From Rhizobium sp. BK251 (GTDB lineage: Bacteria > Pseudomonadota > Alphaproteobacteria > Rhizobiales > Rhizobiaceae): a DNA stretch of 64,000 bases. The DNA is taken from positions 124,001 to 188,000 of the forward strand of contig NZ_SLUQ01000004.1 of assembly GCF_004345245.1 (NCBI RefSeq), read 5' to 3'. The position numbers and the translations under genes were made by a program. Position 1 is the stretch's first letter; every line of letters begins with the position of its first letter. The notes beneath the pieces were generated by a model. That model saw only the letters and a list, made by a program, of their open reading frames with translations, ran no database searches and was not told the origin of the DNA. Below, in pieces: positions 34,115 to 42,776 of this stretch.

Positions 34115-36990
34115 TCCGCAGCCTCCAGCTTGCCGACGATACGGCGGGACTGACGCGATTGCTCCTCGTACTCGATCTGCCATTCGGAGGGGCCGTTCGA
34201 GGGCGAGACCTGCACCGCAGTCACCTTATACTCCGGGCAGTTCGTTGCCCAGTCGGAGAAGTCGGTCGTGATGACGTTCGCCTGCGTGTCGGGATGGTGG
34301 AAGGTCGTGTAGACGACGCCCGGCGCAACACGATCGGTCACCAGTGCGCGCAGGCTGGTCTCGCCGGACCGGCTGGCAAGCCGTATCCAATCGCCTTCAC
34401 GAATGCCGCGCTGTTCGGCATCGTGCGGATGGATCTCCAGGCGATCCTCCTCGTGCCAGACGACATTGTCCGTTCGGCGGGTCTGCGCGCCGACATTGTA
34501 CTGGCTGAGAATTCGGCCGGTCGTCAGCAGCAGCGGGAAGCGCGGGCCGGTGCGCTCGTCGGTAGCCACATATTCGGTGCGGATGAACTTGCCCTTGCCA
34601 CGGACAAAGCCGTTGACATGCATGATCGGCGAACCCTCGGGGGCCTTCTCGTTGCAGGGCCACTGGACGGAACCGACCCTGTCGAGGTGCTCATAGGAGA
34701 CCAGTGCAAAGCTCGGCGTGGTCGCTGCAATCTCGTCCATGATCTCGGACGGATGAGTGTAGTTCCAGTTGAGACCCATGGCCTGCGCCATCTTCTGGGT
34801 GACTTCCCAGTCAGCGTAGCCGTTGCGCGGGGTCATGACTTTGCGCACCCGGTTGATGCGGCGCTCGGCATTGGTGAACGTGCCGTCCTTTTCGAGGAAG
34901 GTGGAGCCCGGCAGGAAGACATGGGCGTAATTCGCGGTCTCGTTCAGGAAGAGATCGTGGACGACGACGCATTCCATCGCGGCAAGGCCGGCCGCGACAT
35001 GCTTCGTGTCCGGATCGGACTGGAGGATGTCTTCGCCCTGGACGTAGAGCGCCTTGAAGGTGCCGTCGACGGCCGCATCCAGCATGTTCGGGATTCTGAG
35101 ACCGGGCTCGTTGTTGAGCTTGACGCCCCAGAGCTTCTCGAAGACGTCGCGCGTGGCATCGTCCGAGATGTGCCTGTAGCCCGGCAGCTCGTGCGGGAAC
35201 GAGCCCATGTCGCAGGAGCCCTGCACATTGTTCTGGCCGCGTAGCGGGTTAACGCCGACGCCCGGACGGCCGATATTGCCGGTCGCCATTGCAAGGTTCG
35301 CGATCGCCATGACGGTCGTCGAGCCCTGGCTGTGCTCGGTGACGCCGAGACCGTAATAGATCGCGCCGTTGCCGCCTGTCGCATAAAGCCTTGAGGCGCC
35401 GCGGATCAGTTCCGGCGCAACGCCCGTGAACTTTTCGACGGCCTCGGGGCTGTGCTGGGGTTCGGCAACGAAAGCTGCCCAGTCCTGGAATTCGGACCAG
35501 TCACAACGCTCGCGGATGAACGTCTCGTCGAAGAGGCCTTCGGTGACGATCACATGCGCCAATGCCGTCAGCACGGCAACGTTGGTGCCCGGCTGCAGCG
35601 GCAGATGATAGGAGGCTTCAACGTGTGGCGTCTTGACGAGATCGATGCGGCGCGGATCGATCACGATCAGCTTGGCACCCTGGCGCAGCCGCTTCTTCAT
35701 GCGCGAACCAAAGACCGGGTGGCCATCCGTCGGGTTGGCACCGATCACGACGATGACATCACTCTTTTCGACGCTGTCGAAGTCCTGCGTGCCTGCCGAC
35801 GTACCGAAGGCCTGGCCGAGGCCATAGCCGGTCGGGGAGTGGCAGACGCGGGCGCAAGTGTCGACGTTGTTGTTGCCGAAACCGGCACGCACCAGCTTCT
35901 GGACGAGGAAGGTCTCCTCGTTCGTGCAGCGCGAGGACGTGATGCCACCGACCGATTCACGGCCGTACTGGTACTGGATGCGACGGAACTCGGTCGCGAT
36001 GTGAGAGAAGGCCTCTTCCCAAGTGACTTCGCGCCAGGGATCCGTGATCTTCTCGCGGATCATCGGGTTGAGAATGCGATCCTTGTGAGTGGAATAGCCA
36101 TAGGCAAAGCGGCCCTTGACGCAGGAATGACCGCGATTGGCCTTGCCGTCCTTGTAGGGAACCATGCGCACCAGCTCTTCGCCGCGCATTTCCGCCTTGA
36201 AGGAACAGCCGACGCCGCAATAGGCGCAGGTCGTGACGACCGAATGTTCCGGCTGGCCGATCTGGATGACGGACTTTTCCGTGAGCGTCGCCGTCGGGCA
36301 TGCCTGCACGCAGGCGCCGCAGGATACGCATTCGGAATCGAGGAAATGCTCGTGCATGCCGGGGGACACACGCGATCCAAAGCCGCGACCCTCGATGGTC
36401 AGCGCAAACGTGCCTTGCACTTCCTCGCAGGCGCGCACGCACCGCGAGCAGACGATGCACTTCGACGGATCATAGGTGAAGTAGGGGTTAGATTCGTCCT
36501 TCGGCATCCATTTCAGATTGATCTCGCCATTGTTGCGAGCCTTGACGTGGTTGTCGCCCTCATAGCCGTAGCGCACATCGCGAAGGCCGACCGCGCCTGC
36601 CATGTCCTGCAGTTCGCAATCGCCGTTAGCGGCGCAGGTCAGACAGTCGAGCGGATGGTCGGAGATGTAGAGCTCCATCACGCCGCGGCGGATATCCTTC
36701 AGCCGGCTGGTCTGCGTGTGGACGACGAGACCCGGCGCAACAGGCGTCGTGCAGGAGGAAGGCGTACCGTTGCGACCTTCGATCTCGACGAGACAAAGGC
36801 GGCACGAGCCAAAGGCATCGACCATGTCGGTCGCGCAAAGCTTCGGCACCTGGATCCCCGTCTCCATCGAGGCGCGCATGATGGATGTGCCTTCCGGCAC
36901 GGAGATCTCGCGGCCGTCTATGGTGAGGGTCACCATCTTTTCCGACGTCGAGGCCGGCGTTCCAAAATCGATCTCAGATACGAGAGGCAT
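34111..36990 (-). CDS. fdsA: NAD-dependent formate dehydrogenase, alpha (molybdopterin) subunit
   Basis: The catalytic subunit (959 aa) oxidises formate to CO2 at a bis-MGD molybdenum site. The N-terminal part is NuoG-like: a [2Fe-2S] site (C52, C63, C66, C80), a His-ligated [4Fe-4S] site (H112, C116, C119, C125) and two ferredoxin-type [4Fe-4S] motifs (C178-C188 and C221-C231). The FDH domain begins with TTCAYCGVGCSF (a further [4Fe-4S]). DTCARVCHSPTG gives the Mo ligand as cysteine (C383) where E. coli FdhF has selenocysteine. The C-terminal molydop_binding domain covers about 840-950. A 124-base gap with a hairpin separates it from fdsB; it overlaps fdhD. Confidence 0.97.
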   Translation of the reverse strand: MPLVSEIDFGTPASTSEKMVTLTIDGREISVPEGTSIMRASMETGIQVPKLCATDMVDAFGSCRLCLVEIEGRNGTPSSCTTPVAPGLVVHTQTSRLKDIRRGVMELYISDHPLDCLTCAANGDCELQDMAGAVGLRDVRYGYEGDNHVKARNNGEINLKWMPKDESNPYFTYDPSKCIVCSRCVRACEEVQGTFALTIEGRGFGSRVSPGMHEHFLDSECVSCGACVQACPTATLTEKSVIQIGQPEHSVVTTCAYCGVGCSFKAEMRGEELVRMVPYKDGKANRGHSCVKGRFAYGYSTHKDRILNPMIREKITDPWREVTWEEAFSHIATEFRRIQYQYGRESVGGITSSRCTNEETFLVQKLVRAGFGNNNVDTCARVCHSPTGYGLGQAFGTSAGTQDFDSVEKSDVIVVIGANPTDGHPVFGSRMKKRLRQGAKLIVIDPRRIDLVKTPHVEASYHLPLQPGTNVAVLTALAHVIVTEGLFDETFIRERCDWSEFQDWAAFVAEPQHSPEAVEKFTGVAPELIRGASRLYATGGNGAIYYGLGVTEHSQGSTTVMAIANLAMATGNIGRPGVGVNPLRGQNNVQGSCDMGSFPHELPGYRHISDDATRDVFEKLWGVKLNNEPGLRIPNMLDAAVDGTFKALYVQGEDILQSDPDTKHVAAGLAAMECVVVHDLFLNETANYAHVFLPGSTFLEKDGTFTNAERRINRVRKVMTPRNGYADWEVTQKMAQAMGLNWNYTHPSEIMDEIAATTPSFALVSYEHLDRVGSVQWPCNEKAPEGSPIMHVNGFVRGKGKFIRTEYVATDERTGPRFPLLLTTGRILSQYNVGAQTRRTDNVVWHEEDRLEIHPHDAEQRGIREGDWIRLASRSGETSLRALVTDRVAPGVVYTTFHHPDTQANVITTDFSDWATNCPEYKVTAVQVSPSNGPSEWQIEYEEQSRQSRRIVGKLEAAE

Positions 36991-37044
36991 GTTTTACTCC
37001 TCTGAAAACTCGTTTCCCGCCGCACCCATTTCGCTGCTCAATGC

Positions 37045-37062
37045 CTCCCCCCACTCGGGGAG
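37045..37062 (-). other. Hairpin in the fdsB-fdsA intergenic gap
   Basis: CTCCCC-CCACTC-GGGGAG forms a 6-bp GC stem within the only sizeable gap (124 bases) of the fds operon. It could stabilise or process the mRNA between fdsB and fdsA. CTCCCC/GGGGAG stems occur as short intergenic elements in rhizobia. Confidence 0.45.
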
Positions 37063-37114
37063 AGGATTTGCGCTGGGGGCAAGAAACCGGATATGTTCAA
37101 ATACTTGCATGATC

Positions 37115-38671
37115 CTACTCCGCTGCCTGCATGACCGGCGCCGGCGAAAAATCTTCCGGGAAATGCGTCATGGCGCTGACGACGGGATAGGGCGTGAAGC
37201 CGCCGAGGGCGCACAGCGAACCAAACTTCATGGTGTTGCAGAGATCGGCGAGCAGCGCCCGGTTCTTTTCGGGCTCGATCCCTTGCGCGATCTTGTCTGC
37301 CGTCTCGACGCCGCGGGTGGAGCCGATGCGGCAGGGCGTGCACTTGCCGCAGCTTTCGACGGCGCAGAACTCCATTGCAAAACGCGCCTGCTTCAGCATG
37401 TCGACCGTCTCGTCGAAAACGACGATGCCGGCATGCCCGATCAGCCCGTCCTTCGCCGCGAAGGCTTCGTAGTCGAAGGGCGTGTCGAACAGCGCGCGCG
37501 GGAAATAGGCGCCAAGCGGGCCGCCGACCTGCACTGCCTTGACCGGTCGGCCGGTCGCCGTGCCGCCGCCGATCGTGTCGACGATTTCACCAAGCGAGAG
37601 GCCGAAGGCGGTCTCGAACAGGCCGCCATGCTTGACGTTGCCGGCAATCTGCAGCGGGATCGTTCCGCGGGAACGACCCATGCCAAAATCACGATAGAAG
37701 GCAGAACCCTTTTCCATGATCACCGGCACGGAGGCGAGCGAGATCACGTTGTTGATGACGGTGGGACAGCCGAAAAGACCCTTGTGCGCCGGAAGCGGCG
37801 GCTTGGCGCGGACGATGCCGCGCTTGCCTTCGAGACTGTTGAGCAGCGCCGTTTCCTCGCCGCAGACATAGGCGCCGGCGCCGGTGCGCACTTCGATATC
37901 GAAGGGCTTACCGGAACCGAGAACGGATGCGCCCAGGATACCGGCCTTGCGCGCGACCTCGACGGCTTCCGTCATCACCTCGATCGCCTGCGGGTATTCC
38001 GAGCGAATGTAGATGAAGCCCTTGCTCGCGCCTGTGGCGATGCCGGCAATCGTCATGCCCTCGATGAGCACGAAGGGATCGCCTTCCATGATCATGCGGT
38101 CAGCGAATGTGCCGCTATCGCCCTCGTCGGCATTGCATACGATGTATTTGCGCGGACCGGCGGCATCGGCCACCGTCTTCCATTTGATGCCTGTCGGGAA
38201 ACCGGCGCCGCCACGGCCGCGAAGGCCCGAGTCGGTGACTTCCTTGACGACGTCCGCAGGCGACATGGCGACTGCGCGCCGCAGGCCCTTGAGGCCGTCA
38301 TGCGCCTCGTAGTCCGCAAGCGAAAGCGGATCGGTGATGCCGCAACGGGCGAATGTCAGGCGGGTCTGCTGCTTGAGGAACGGGAGGTTCTCGACCTCCC
38401 CGAGACAGAGTTCATGGGTCGCGCCGTTGAACATTCCGGCATCGAAGAGCGCCGGCACGTCCCGTGCCTTCACGGGTCCGTAACCGATGCGCTTGCCGTC
38501 GGCTTCCACTTCGACCAGCGGCTCAAGCCAGAACATTCCGCGCGAGCCGTTGCGCACCAGCTTTGCGTCGAGTCCGCGGGCAGCAATCTCTTGGGCGATT
38601 GCCTTTGCCACCTTCTCGGCTCCGAGCGCCAGCGCAGCGGCATCGCGCGGAACGAATATCTTCACGGTCAT
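37115..38671 (-). CDS. fdsB: NAD-dependent formate dehydrogenase, beta (NADH/FMN) subunit
   Basis: A NuoF-like 518-aa flavoprotein that passes formate electrons to NAD+. The first 100 residues form a thioredoxin-like [2Fe-2S]-type N-domain. The FMN/NADH-binding part follows: GLRGRGGAGFPTGIKWK (about 148-164), NADEGDSGTF, GAGAYVCGEETALLNSLEGKRG-type segment (positions about 268-290). The C-terminal [4Fe-4S] motif is ESCGKCTPCRIGS with a later Cys in LCALGG. ATG 38671 overlaps the fdsG stop by four bases (ATGA), so the genes are coupled. Confidence 0.96.
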   Translation of the reverse strand: MTVKIFVPRDAAALALGAEKVAKAIAQEIAARGLDAKLVRNGSRGMFWLEPLVEVEADGKRIGYGPVKARDVPALFDAGMFNGATHELCLGEVENLPFLKQQTRLTFARCGITDPLSLADYEAHDGLKGLRRAVAMSPADVVKEVTDSGLRGRGGAGFPTGIKWKTVADAAGPRKYIVCNADEGDSGTFADRMIMEGDPFVLIEGMTIAGIATGASKGFIYIRSEYPQAIEVMTEAVEVARKAGILGASVLGSGKPFDIEVRTGAGAYVCGEETALLNSLEGKRGIVRAKPPLPAHKGLFGCPTVINNVISLASVPVIMEKGSAFYRDFGMGRSRGTIPLQIAGNVKHGGLFETAFGLSLGEIVDTIGGGTATGRPVKAVQVGGPLGAYFPRALFDTPFDYEAFAAKDGLIGHAGIVVFDETVDMLKQARFAMEFCAVESCGKCTPCRIGSTRGVETADKIAQGIEPEKNRALLADLCNTMKFGSLCALGGFTPYPVVSAMTHFPEDFSPAPVMQAAE

Positions 38672-39144
38672 AGGCGCGCCTCCGCGACAAGTTCCGCTAC
38701 CGCTTCGTCATCGACCCGACCGCGCAATTCACCATCCAGCATCGCTGCGGGGGCGCAGGCACAAAGGCCAAGACAGTAAACAGGTTCGAGGGTCACATCG
38801 CCGTCGAGCGTCGTCTGATGCCAATCGATCCCAAGCAGTTGCTTGGCACGTGAGGCAATCTCGTCCCCGCCCATCGACTGACAGGCTTCGGCACGACAGA
38901 GCTTCAGGACATGGCGACCAGCCGGATGTTCCCGGAAGTCGTGGTAAAAAGTCATGACGCCGTGGACTTCGGCGCGCGACAGGTTCAGCGCTTTGGCAAT
39001 GACCGGCAGAACCTCTTGAGGCACGTAGCCGAATTCCGACTGCATCTCGTGCAGGATCGGCAGGAGCGGCCCTTCGAGCGACTTCATGCTTTCGATGATG
39101 GCTGTTGCGCGGGAGAGCGTATCGCCGGGGATATGAACATTCAT
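38668..39144 (-). CDS. fdsG: NAD-dependent formate dehydrogenase, gamma subunit
   Basis: A NuoE-like 158-aa thioredoxin-fold subunit with one [2Fe-2S] cluster. The cysteine ligands are visible in LCRAEACQSMGG and VYCLGLCACAPAAML. ATG 39144 is preferred because GGAGG lies seven bases before it; a TTG two codons upstream has no such support. It is the first gene of fdsGBA-fdhD-fdsD. The 171-base region before it holds two dyads and probably the LysR-controlled promoter. Confidence 0.95.
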   Translation of the reverse strand: MNVHIPGDTLSRATAIIESMKSLEGPLLPILHEMQSEFGYVPQEVLPVIAKALNLSRAEVHGVMTFYHDFREHPAGRHVLKLCRAEACQSMGGDEIASRAKQLLGIDWHQTTLDGDVTLEPVYCLGLCACAPAAMLDGELRGRVDDEAVAELVAEARL

Positions 39145-39194
39145 GGGCAATCCTCCACCCTATGCTATGTGCGGCTGGAGGCGCGGTCTTGAAA

Positions 39195-39212
39195 CATTCC
39201 CTCCTCGGAATG
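39195..39212. promoter_or_regulatory. Dyad in the fdsG leader
   Basis: CATTCC-CTCCTC-GGAATG is a perfect 6-bp-arm inverted repeat about 50-70 bases before the fdsG ATG. It may be an operator or a leader hairpin. No known protein site is matched with certainty. Confidence 0.35.
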
Positions 39213-39300
39213 CTGCAATGGGCAAATGCCGCCACTTCCACTCGATTTGGGAAATTTCGCAGGGATACCGGCCCGGATCAATAATGCTCTTCCGTTGGAC

Positions 39301-39317
39301 GATAGAAAATACCTATC
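39301..39317. promoter_or_regulatory. Putative LysR-type operator upstream of fdsG
   Basis: GATAG-AAAATAC-CTATC is a perfect-armed 17-bp dyad that contains the T-N11-A core of LysR-regulator sites. It overlaps the stop codon of the LysR gene and lies about 160 bases before fdsG. Binding by the adjacent LysR protein is inferred from position and shape. Confidence 0.55.
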
Positions 39318-40209
39318 AAACGTCTGCGTCTTCCGCGAGTATTCTTGCTTCATGCAACAAGGCGGAAACGAGCGGTGTAAAGGGCTCGCGATGGGTGGCG
39401 ACGAGGCCGACGACATGGTGCGCTTCGGGCTCGACGATTGGTATCATGCGGATCTCCGCCGGAAAACCGAAGGATTTTGCGACGTTGCGCGGCATGATGC
39501 TCGCCCACCGGCCGGTGCGGACGTGCGAGAACAGCACGATCATCGAATTTGATTCGAGCGTCGGATGGGCGATCACGCCCGCTTCGTTGAGGTGGCGATT
39601 GATGATGCGCCGATTTTGCATGTCGGCTGTCAATAGACAAAGCCGAAGATCACCGACCTCACGCCACGTCACTTTGTCGCGATCCGAAAGCGGGCTGCCG
39701 GCAGCGGTGATGAGATGGTATTTCTCTGCGTAGAGAGGCACGCTGGTGACCCGCCCGAGCGGCTCGTTTTCCAGATAGGTGATACCCGCATCGATCTCGA
39801 GATTCTCGAGCATCCCCAGCACCTGCAGGGAGTTGCGCGACGCCACGGAGAAGGTCACGTCCGGATGCCGCTCCTGAAAGGGCGTCGTTATCAGCGGAAC
39901 CATGGCAAGCGCCGTTGGAATGGCCGCAAGCCGGATATGGCCCGAAAGGCCCCTGCGAGCGGCGCGCATCTCCTCCCGCATCGTGCGCGCATCACCGACG
40001 ATCCGCCGCGCCCATTCGAGCACACGCTGCCCCTCCGGCGTCAGCCCCTGGAAACGCGAGCCGCGCTGGACGAGCATGACGCCGAGTTGATCCTCGAGCT
40101 GGCGAATCGCGGCAGAAAGCGTCGGCTGCGATATTCCGCATTCTTCGGCGGCCCTGCCGAAGTGCTTCTCGTTGGCAAGCGCAATGAAAAATTCCAGCTT
40201 GTCGATCAT
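39316..40209 (-). CDS. LysR-family regulator, probably of the fds operon
   Basis: The 297-aa protein has an N-terminal winged HTH (about 1-60: KLEFFIALANEKHFGRAAEECGISQPTLSAAIRQLED) and a type 2 periplasmic-binding-like effector domain (about 88-295). ATG 40209 has AGGAA five bases upstream; six extra upstream codons are not needed. It stands upstream of fdsG on the same strand, 171 bases away. LysR genes (fdsR) next to fds operons are known to answer to formate. The direct operon-like orientation is less usual than the divergent one. The function is by context. Confidence 0.9.
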   Translation of the reverse strand: MIDKLEFFIALANEKHFGRAAEECGISQPTLSAAIRQLEDQLGVMLVQRGSRFQGLTPEGQRVLEWARRIVGDARTMREEMRAARRGLSGHIRLAAIPTALAMVPLITTPFQERHPDVTFSVASRNSLQVLGMLENLEIDAGITYLENEPLGRVTSVPLYAEKYHLITAAGSPLSDRDKVTWREVGDLRLCLLTADMQNRRIINRHLNEAGVIAHPTLESNSMIVLFSHVRTGRWASIMPRNVAKSFGFPAEIRMIPIVEPEAHHVVGLVATHREPFTPLVSALLHEARILAEDADV

Positions 40210-40323
40210 TCCGCTTCCTGCGCGCACCTGTCACTTCGCGCGATCTTGGCGGGTTGTGACATGGCACGCAAGACCAGGGGCACAGACAGGGTCTGCGAGC
40301 ACGGGCCTACACGACGAAGATCA

Positions 40324-40671
40324 TCACATCTCGAATTCGCCGGGTTTACGCATCATGGAGAGAAGAGAGGAGACAAGCACAGTAATTTCGGGGCTTGCAA
40401 TGCTATAGAAGACAAGCCGACCTGCGCGCCGTGCGGTGACGAGCCCTTCCATGCGAAGACGGGCGAGCTGCTGCGAGACCATTGCCTGCTGAACGCCGAG
40501 AAGAATCTCGATCTCCCCTACGGTCTTTTCGCCGTCCGCAAGAATACTGAGAATCAAAAGCCGAGATTGATGGGAAAGAACCTTCAGCAGGTCCGCCGCC
40601 TTGCGCGCCTCCCCGGCTAGATCATGTAATTCCTCGCCGGATGTTTCCGGTTTTAGTCTCGGTAATGGCAT
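40324..40671 (-). CDS. ArsR-family winged-helix regulator without cysteines
   Basis: The 115-aa protein has the ArsR-type fold: KAADLLKVLSHQSRLLILSILADGEKTVGEIEILLGVQQAMVSQQLARL is the winged-helix core (residues about 25-73; given by position), with the recognition helix at QQAMVSQQLARLR. It contains no cysteine at all, so neither the ArsR metal site nor the BigR/SqrR-type thiol switch can operate; it may sense another ligand or use His/Asp residues. The ATG is at 40671. An AT-rich segment with a CAATTG centre just upstream may be its own operator. The gene stands alone between the LysR and SDR genes, all on the minus strand. Confidence 0.85.
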   Translation of the reverse strand: MPLPRLKPETSGEELHDLAGEARKAADLLKVLSHQSRLLILSILADGEKTVGEIEILLGVQQAMVSQQLARLRMEGLVTARRAGRLVFYSIASPEITVLVSSLLSMMRKPGEFEM

Positions 40672-40690
40672 TCAACAGTCCCAAACGGGC

Positions 40691-40713
40691 AAATATATCA
40701 ATTGTAATAATAG
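40691..40713. promoter_or_regulatory. AT-rich candidate operator before the ArsR-type gene
   Basis: An AT-rich 23-base stretch is centred on CAATTG (40699-40704), 20-42 bases before the ATG of the ArsR-type gene. Its arms are only partly symmetric. It is also a likely -10 region. The assignment rests on position. Confidence 0.3.
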
Positions 40714-40772
40714 CATACCTGCCGACAGGAACCGGGCAAATCTGTCGAAACACCAAAAAAAGTCCAAGAAAT

Positions 40773-41543
40773 TCAGCAGATGAGCTGGCCGCCATTGATC
40801 TCGACGGTCTGACCGGTGATGTAGCCGGAAAGAAGCGGCGAGGCGAGGAAGAGGTAGGCCGGAGCACAGTCCTCGGGCGTGCCGAGCCGCTGCAGCGGGA
40901 TGGACTTGCGGGTCTGCTCCAGCTTCTCCCTGGAAGAATAACGCTCGTGAAAGTCAGTCGCGATCGTACCAGGAGAAACACAGTTGACGCGAATACCGTC
41001 CGGCGCAAGTTCACGCGCCAGCGCCTTGGAATAGGTGGCGACAAAGGCCTTCGATGCTGAATAGACGGCAGAGCCCGGGCTGCCGCCGGTCAATGCGGAA
41101 ATCGAGATCGTGTTGACGATCGCCGCCTGGCCGGAAGCCTTCAGTTGGGGCAGCAGGGCGCGTGTGATTTCCACCACCGAGGTCTGGTTCAGCCGGACGA
41201 CCGTTTCGTACTGTTCATCCGTGAGGTCACCAGCCGGAAAGCGCCCGACCATCGTCCCGGCATTGTTGACGAGGACGTCGACACGCTCGAAGAGGGCTGC
41301 TGCGGCCGCCGCAAACAGGCGCACACCGTCATGCGAGCTGAAATCGCCGGGAACCAGGAATGCTCGGCGCTCTTCCTCGGCAACAAGCAGAAAATCGGGG
41401 AGCTGGCGGTCGGAATCGCGGCCGGTGTGGACCAGCACATGACCGCCGCAATCAAGGAACTGTCGCGCCACCTCAAGGCCAATTCCCCTGCCCGCGCCCG
41501 TCACGACGACATTGCGATTCTCAAACAGCTTCGGGTGAAACAC
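40773..41543 (-). CDS. Short-chain dehydrogenase/reductase
   Basis: A 256-aa classical SDR. The cofactor motif is TGAGRGIG (about 15-22), NNAG (about 93-96) marks the central strand, the catalytic Ser lies in NTISISALTGG, and YSASK (about 162-166) gives the Tyr/Lys pair. The end, ITGQTVEINGGQLI, is usual for the family. The start is GTG at 41543 behind GGAGGA. The substrate is not predictable. The gene lies 101 bases upstream of the ArsR-type gene on the same strand; a weak inverted repeat (CGACAG/CTGTCG near 40723-40748) lies between them. Confidence 0.9.
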   Translation of the reverse strand: MFHPKLFENRNVVVTGAGRGIGLEVARQFLDCGGHVLVHTGRDSDRQLPDFLLVAEEERRAFLVPGDFSSHDGVRLFAAAAAALFERVDVLVNNAGTMVGRFPAGDLTDEQYETVVRLNQTSVVEITRALLPQLKASGQAAIVNTISISALTGGSPGSAVYSASKAFVATYSKALARELAPDGIRVNCVSPGTIATDFHERYSSREKLEQTRKSIPLQRLGTPEDCAPAYLFLASPLLSGYITGQTVEINGGQLIC

Positions 41544-41630
41544 GAAGTCCTCCTCGGCGCAGGATGTCTCACGTCGTCAAGGGATTGCGCCCCTTTCCGT
41601 CTATCATCCTATCAAGAAAAACGAAAGGAG

Positions 41631-42383
41631 CTACCGGGCCGAGAGCACGTAGAAGATGCGCCGAAAGAAATCCACCACCCGAAAGAGATAGGTGCTGAAT
41701 CGCCGCCAGGGGGCAAGTTTCGCGCGGCGATAGTCGACGCGAGTCCCGATCATGGTCGTCGTCCGTCCATTGACGAATTCGAGGACATTGCTTCGCGTCG
41801 AGAATATGGACGCCTGGATCGCCCAACCGCGTTCGAGCGCCACGTCCCATGGCAGCGACATTGTCTTGAGCGATGTGACGAGCCGTTCAGCCCCGGCACG
41901 AGTGACCAGATAGCAGGCGGCAGAACCCTGCGGACCGAAAAGACAGCGTCCGAGGATATCGCCGCTTGCCGACTTGGCGCGCGGCATGAAGCCGTTCCAG
42001 CGGTGGTTGACGAGCTTGATCACTTCGGCGCCCGGAGCAGCGTCCAGCGCTGCTTTCGCGCGGCCTAGAAGCTGCCGGTCCAGCAGCACGTCGTCTTCAA
42101 TGATGATCGCCGCCTCGCGCGAACTCGCAAGAAACTGGTGGAGCGCTGCAAGATGGCTGCGATAGCAGCCGTATTCGCCGGGAAGGATGGTACGCCCGTG
42201 ACGCTTGGTGAAGCTCTGATGGTCCACGTCCACCCACGCTTCACGCGGTATCAGTGAGCCGTCGACGCCGTTGACGCGCACAATTTCGATCTCGCTGGCA
42301 CTCGCATACTTCACGATTTCATTGAGACGTTCGGCGGCTCGCTCGATGGTGATTACATAGACCGAAAGTTTTTGTTCGGACAT
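41631..42383 (-). CDS. Glycosyltransferase family 25 (LPS core type)
   Basis: The 250-aa protein matches GT25 (LPS glycosyltransferase, LpsA/LgtB-like). Seen are the start VYVITIERAAERL, VNGVDGS, the acceptor region ILPGEYGCYRSHL and the metal/nucleotide-binding IIEDDVLLD (DxD-like). Such enzymes add galactose or another sugar to the LPS core at the cytoplasmic face. The C-terminus is basic and aromatic (YRRAKLAPWRRFSTYLFRVV; about 220-240) and may touch the membrane. ATG 42383 is preferred over a GTG six codons upstream. It is divergent from the O-antigen ligase gene, so an LPS role is consistent. Confidence 0.85.
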   Translation of the reverse strand: MSEQKLSVYVITIERAAERLNEIVKYASASEIEIVRVNGVDGSLIPREAWVDVDHQSFTKRHGRTILPGEYGCYRSHLAALHQFLASSREAAIIIEDDVLLDRQLLGRAKAALDAAPGAEVIKLVNHRWNGFMPRAKSASGDILGRCLFGPQGSAACYLVTRAGAERLVTSLKTMSLPWDVALERGWAIQASIFSTRSNVLEFVNGRTTTMIGTRVDYRRAKLAPWRRFSTYLFRVVDFFRRIFYVLSAR

Positions 42384-42776
42384 CCTGTCTCTCTTGGGCA
42401 CTCAATCCGAATTGCAGGCATATCCTGGAATCTGTGCAATTCTGTCATATAAGCGCGCCATACCATAGCAGATGCACGCTGCAAAGTGGGTCCCGCAAAT
42501 GCGGCACAACCGGAGCGTAGTCTCTCTGCATCAAGGCTTTTTCCGGCGGCCTTCAAATCAAGCGTTTTTGCGCGCCCGCGGACCTGTTTATGACAGGAAA
42601 GCGGCAACAATCACAAATTGAAACGTCAAGCATCCCGAACTGCCTGCAGCATGTGGCATTTTCGCCGCCACCATACGCAGTGACTGTTTTTGTGTTTGCT
42701 TGCGAACGCGATCCCATTGCCTCGATGGGGCGATTGCTTTAGGCGAATGATAATTCTGCCCGTAGAAGGATGAGCG
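42384..42776. other. Intergenic region between the divergent LPS genes
   Basis: About 393 bases between the GT25 gene and the O-antigen ligase gene. It should contain two promoters. No family-like frame is present. Base composition is somewhat richer in A/T than the neighbouring genes around 42400-42480 and 42600-42760. I see no strong dyad or repeat. Confidence 0.45.

Noticed and set aside
39145..39315. A sigma-54-like promoter (TGGCGGCATTTGCC on the minus strand) before fdsG
   Set aside because: The GG-to-GC distance is two bases too short for a -24/-12 promoter.
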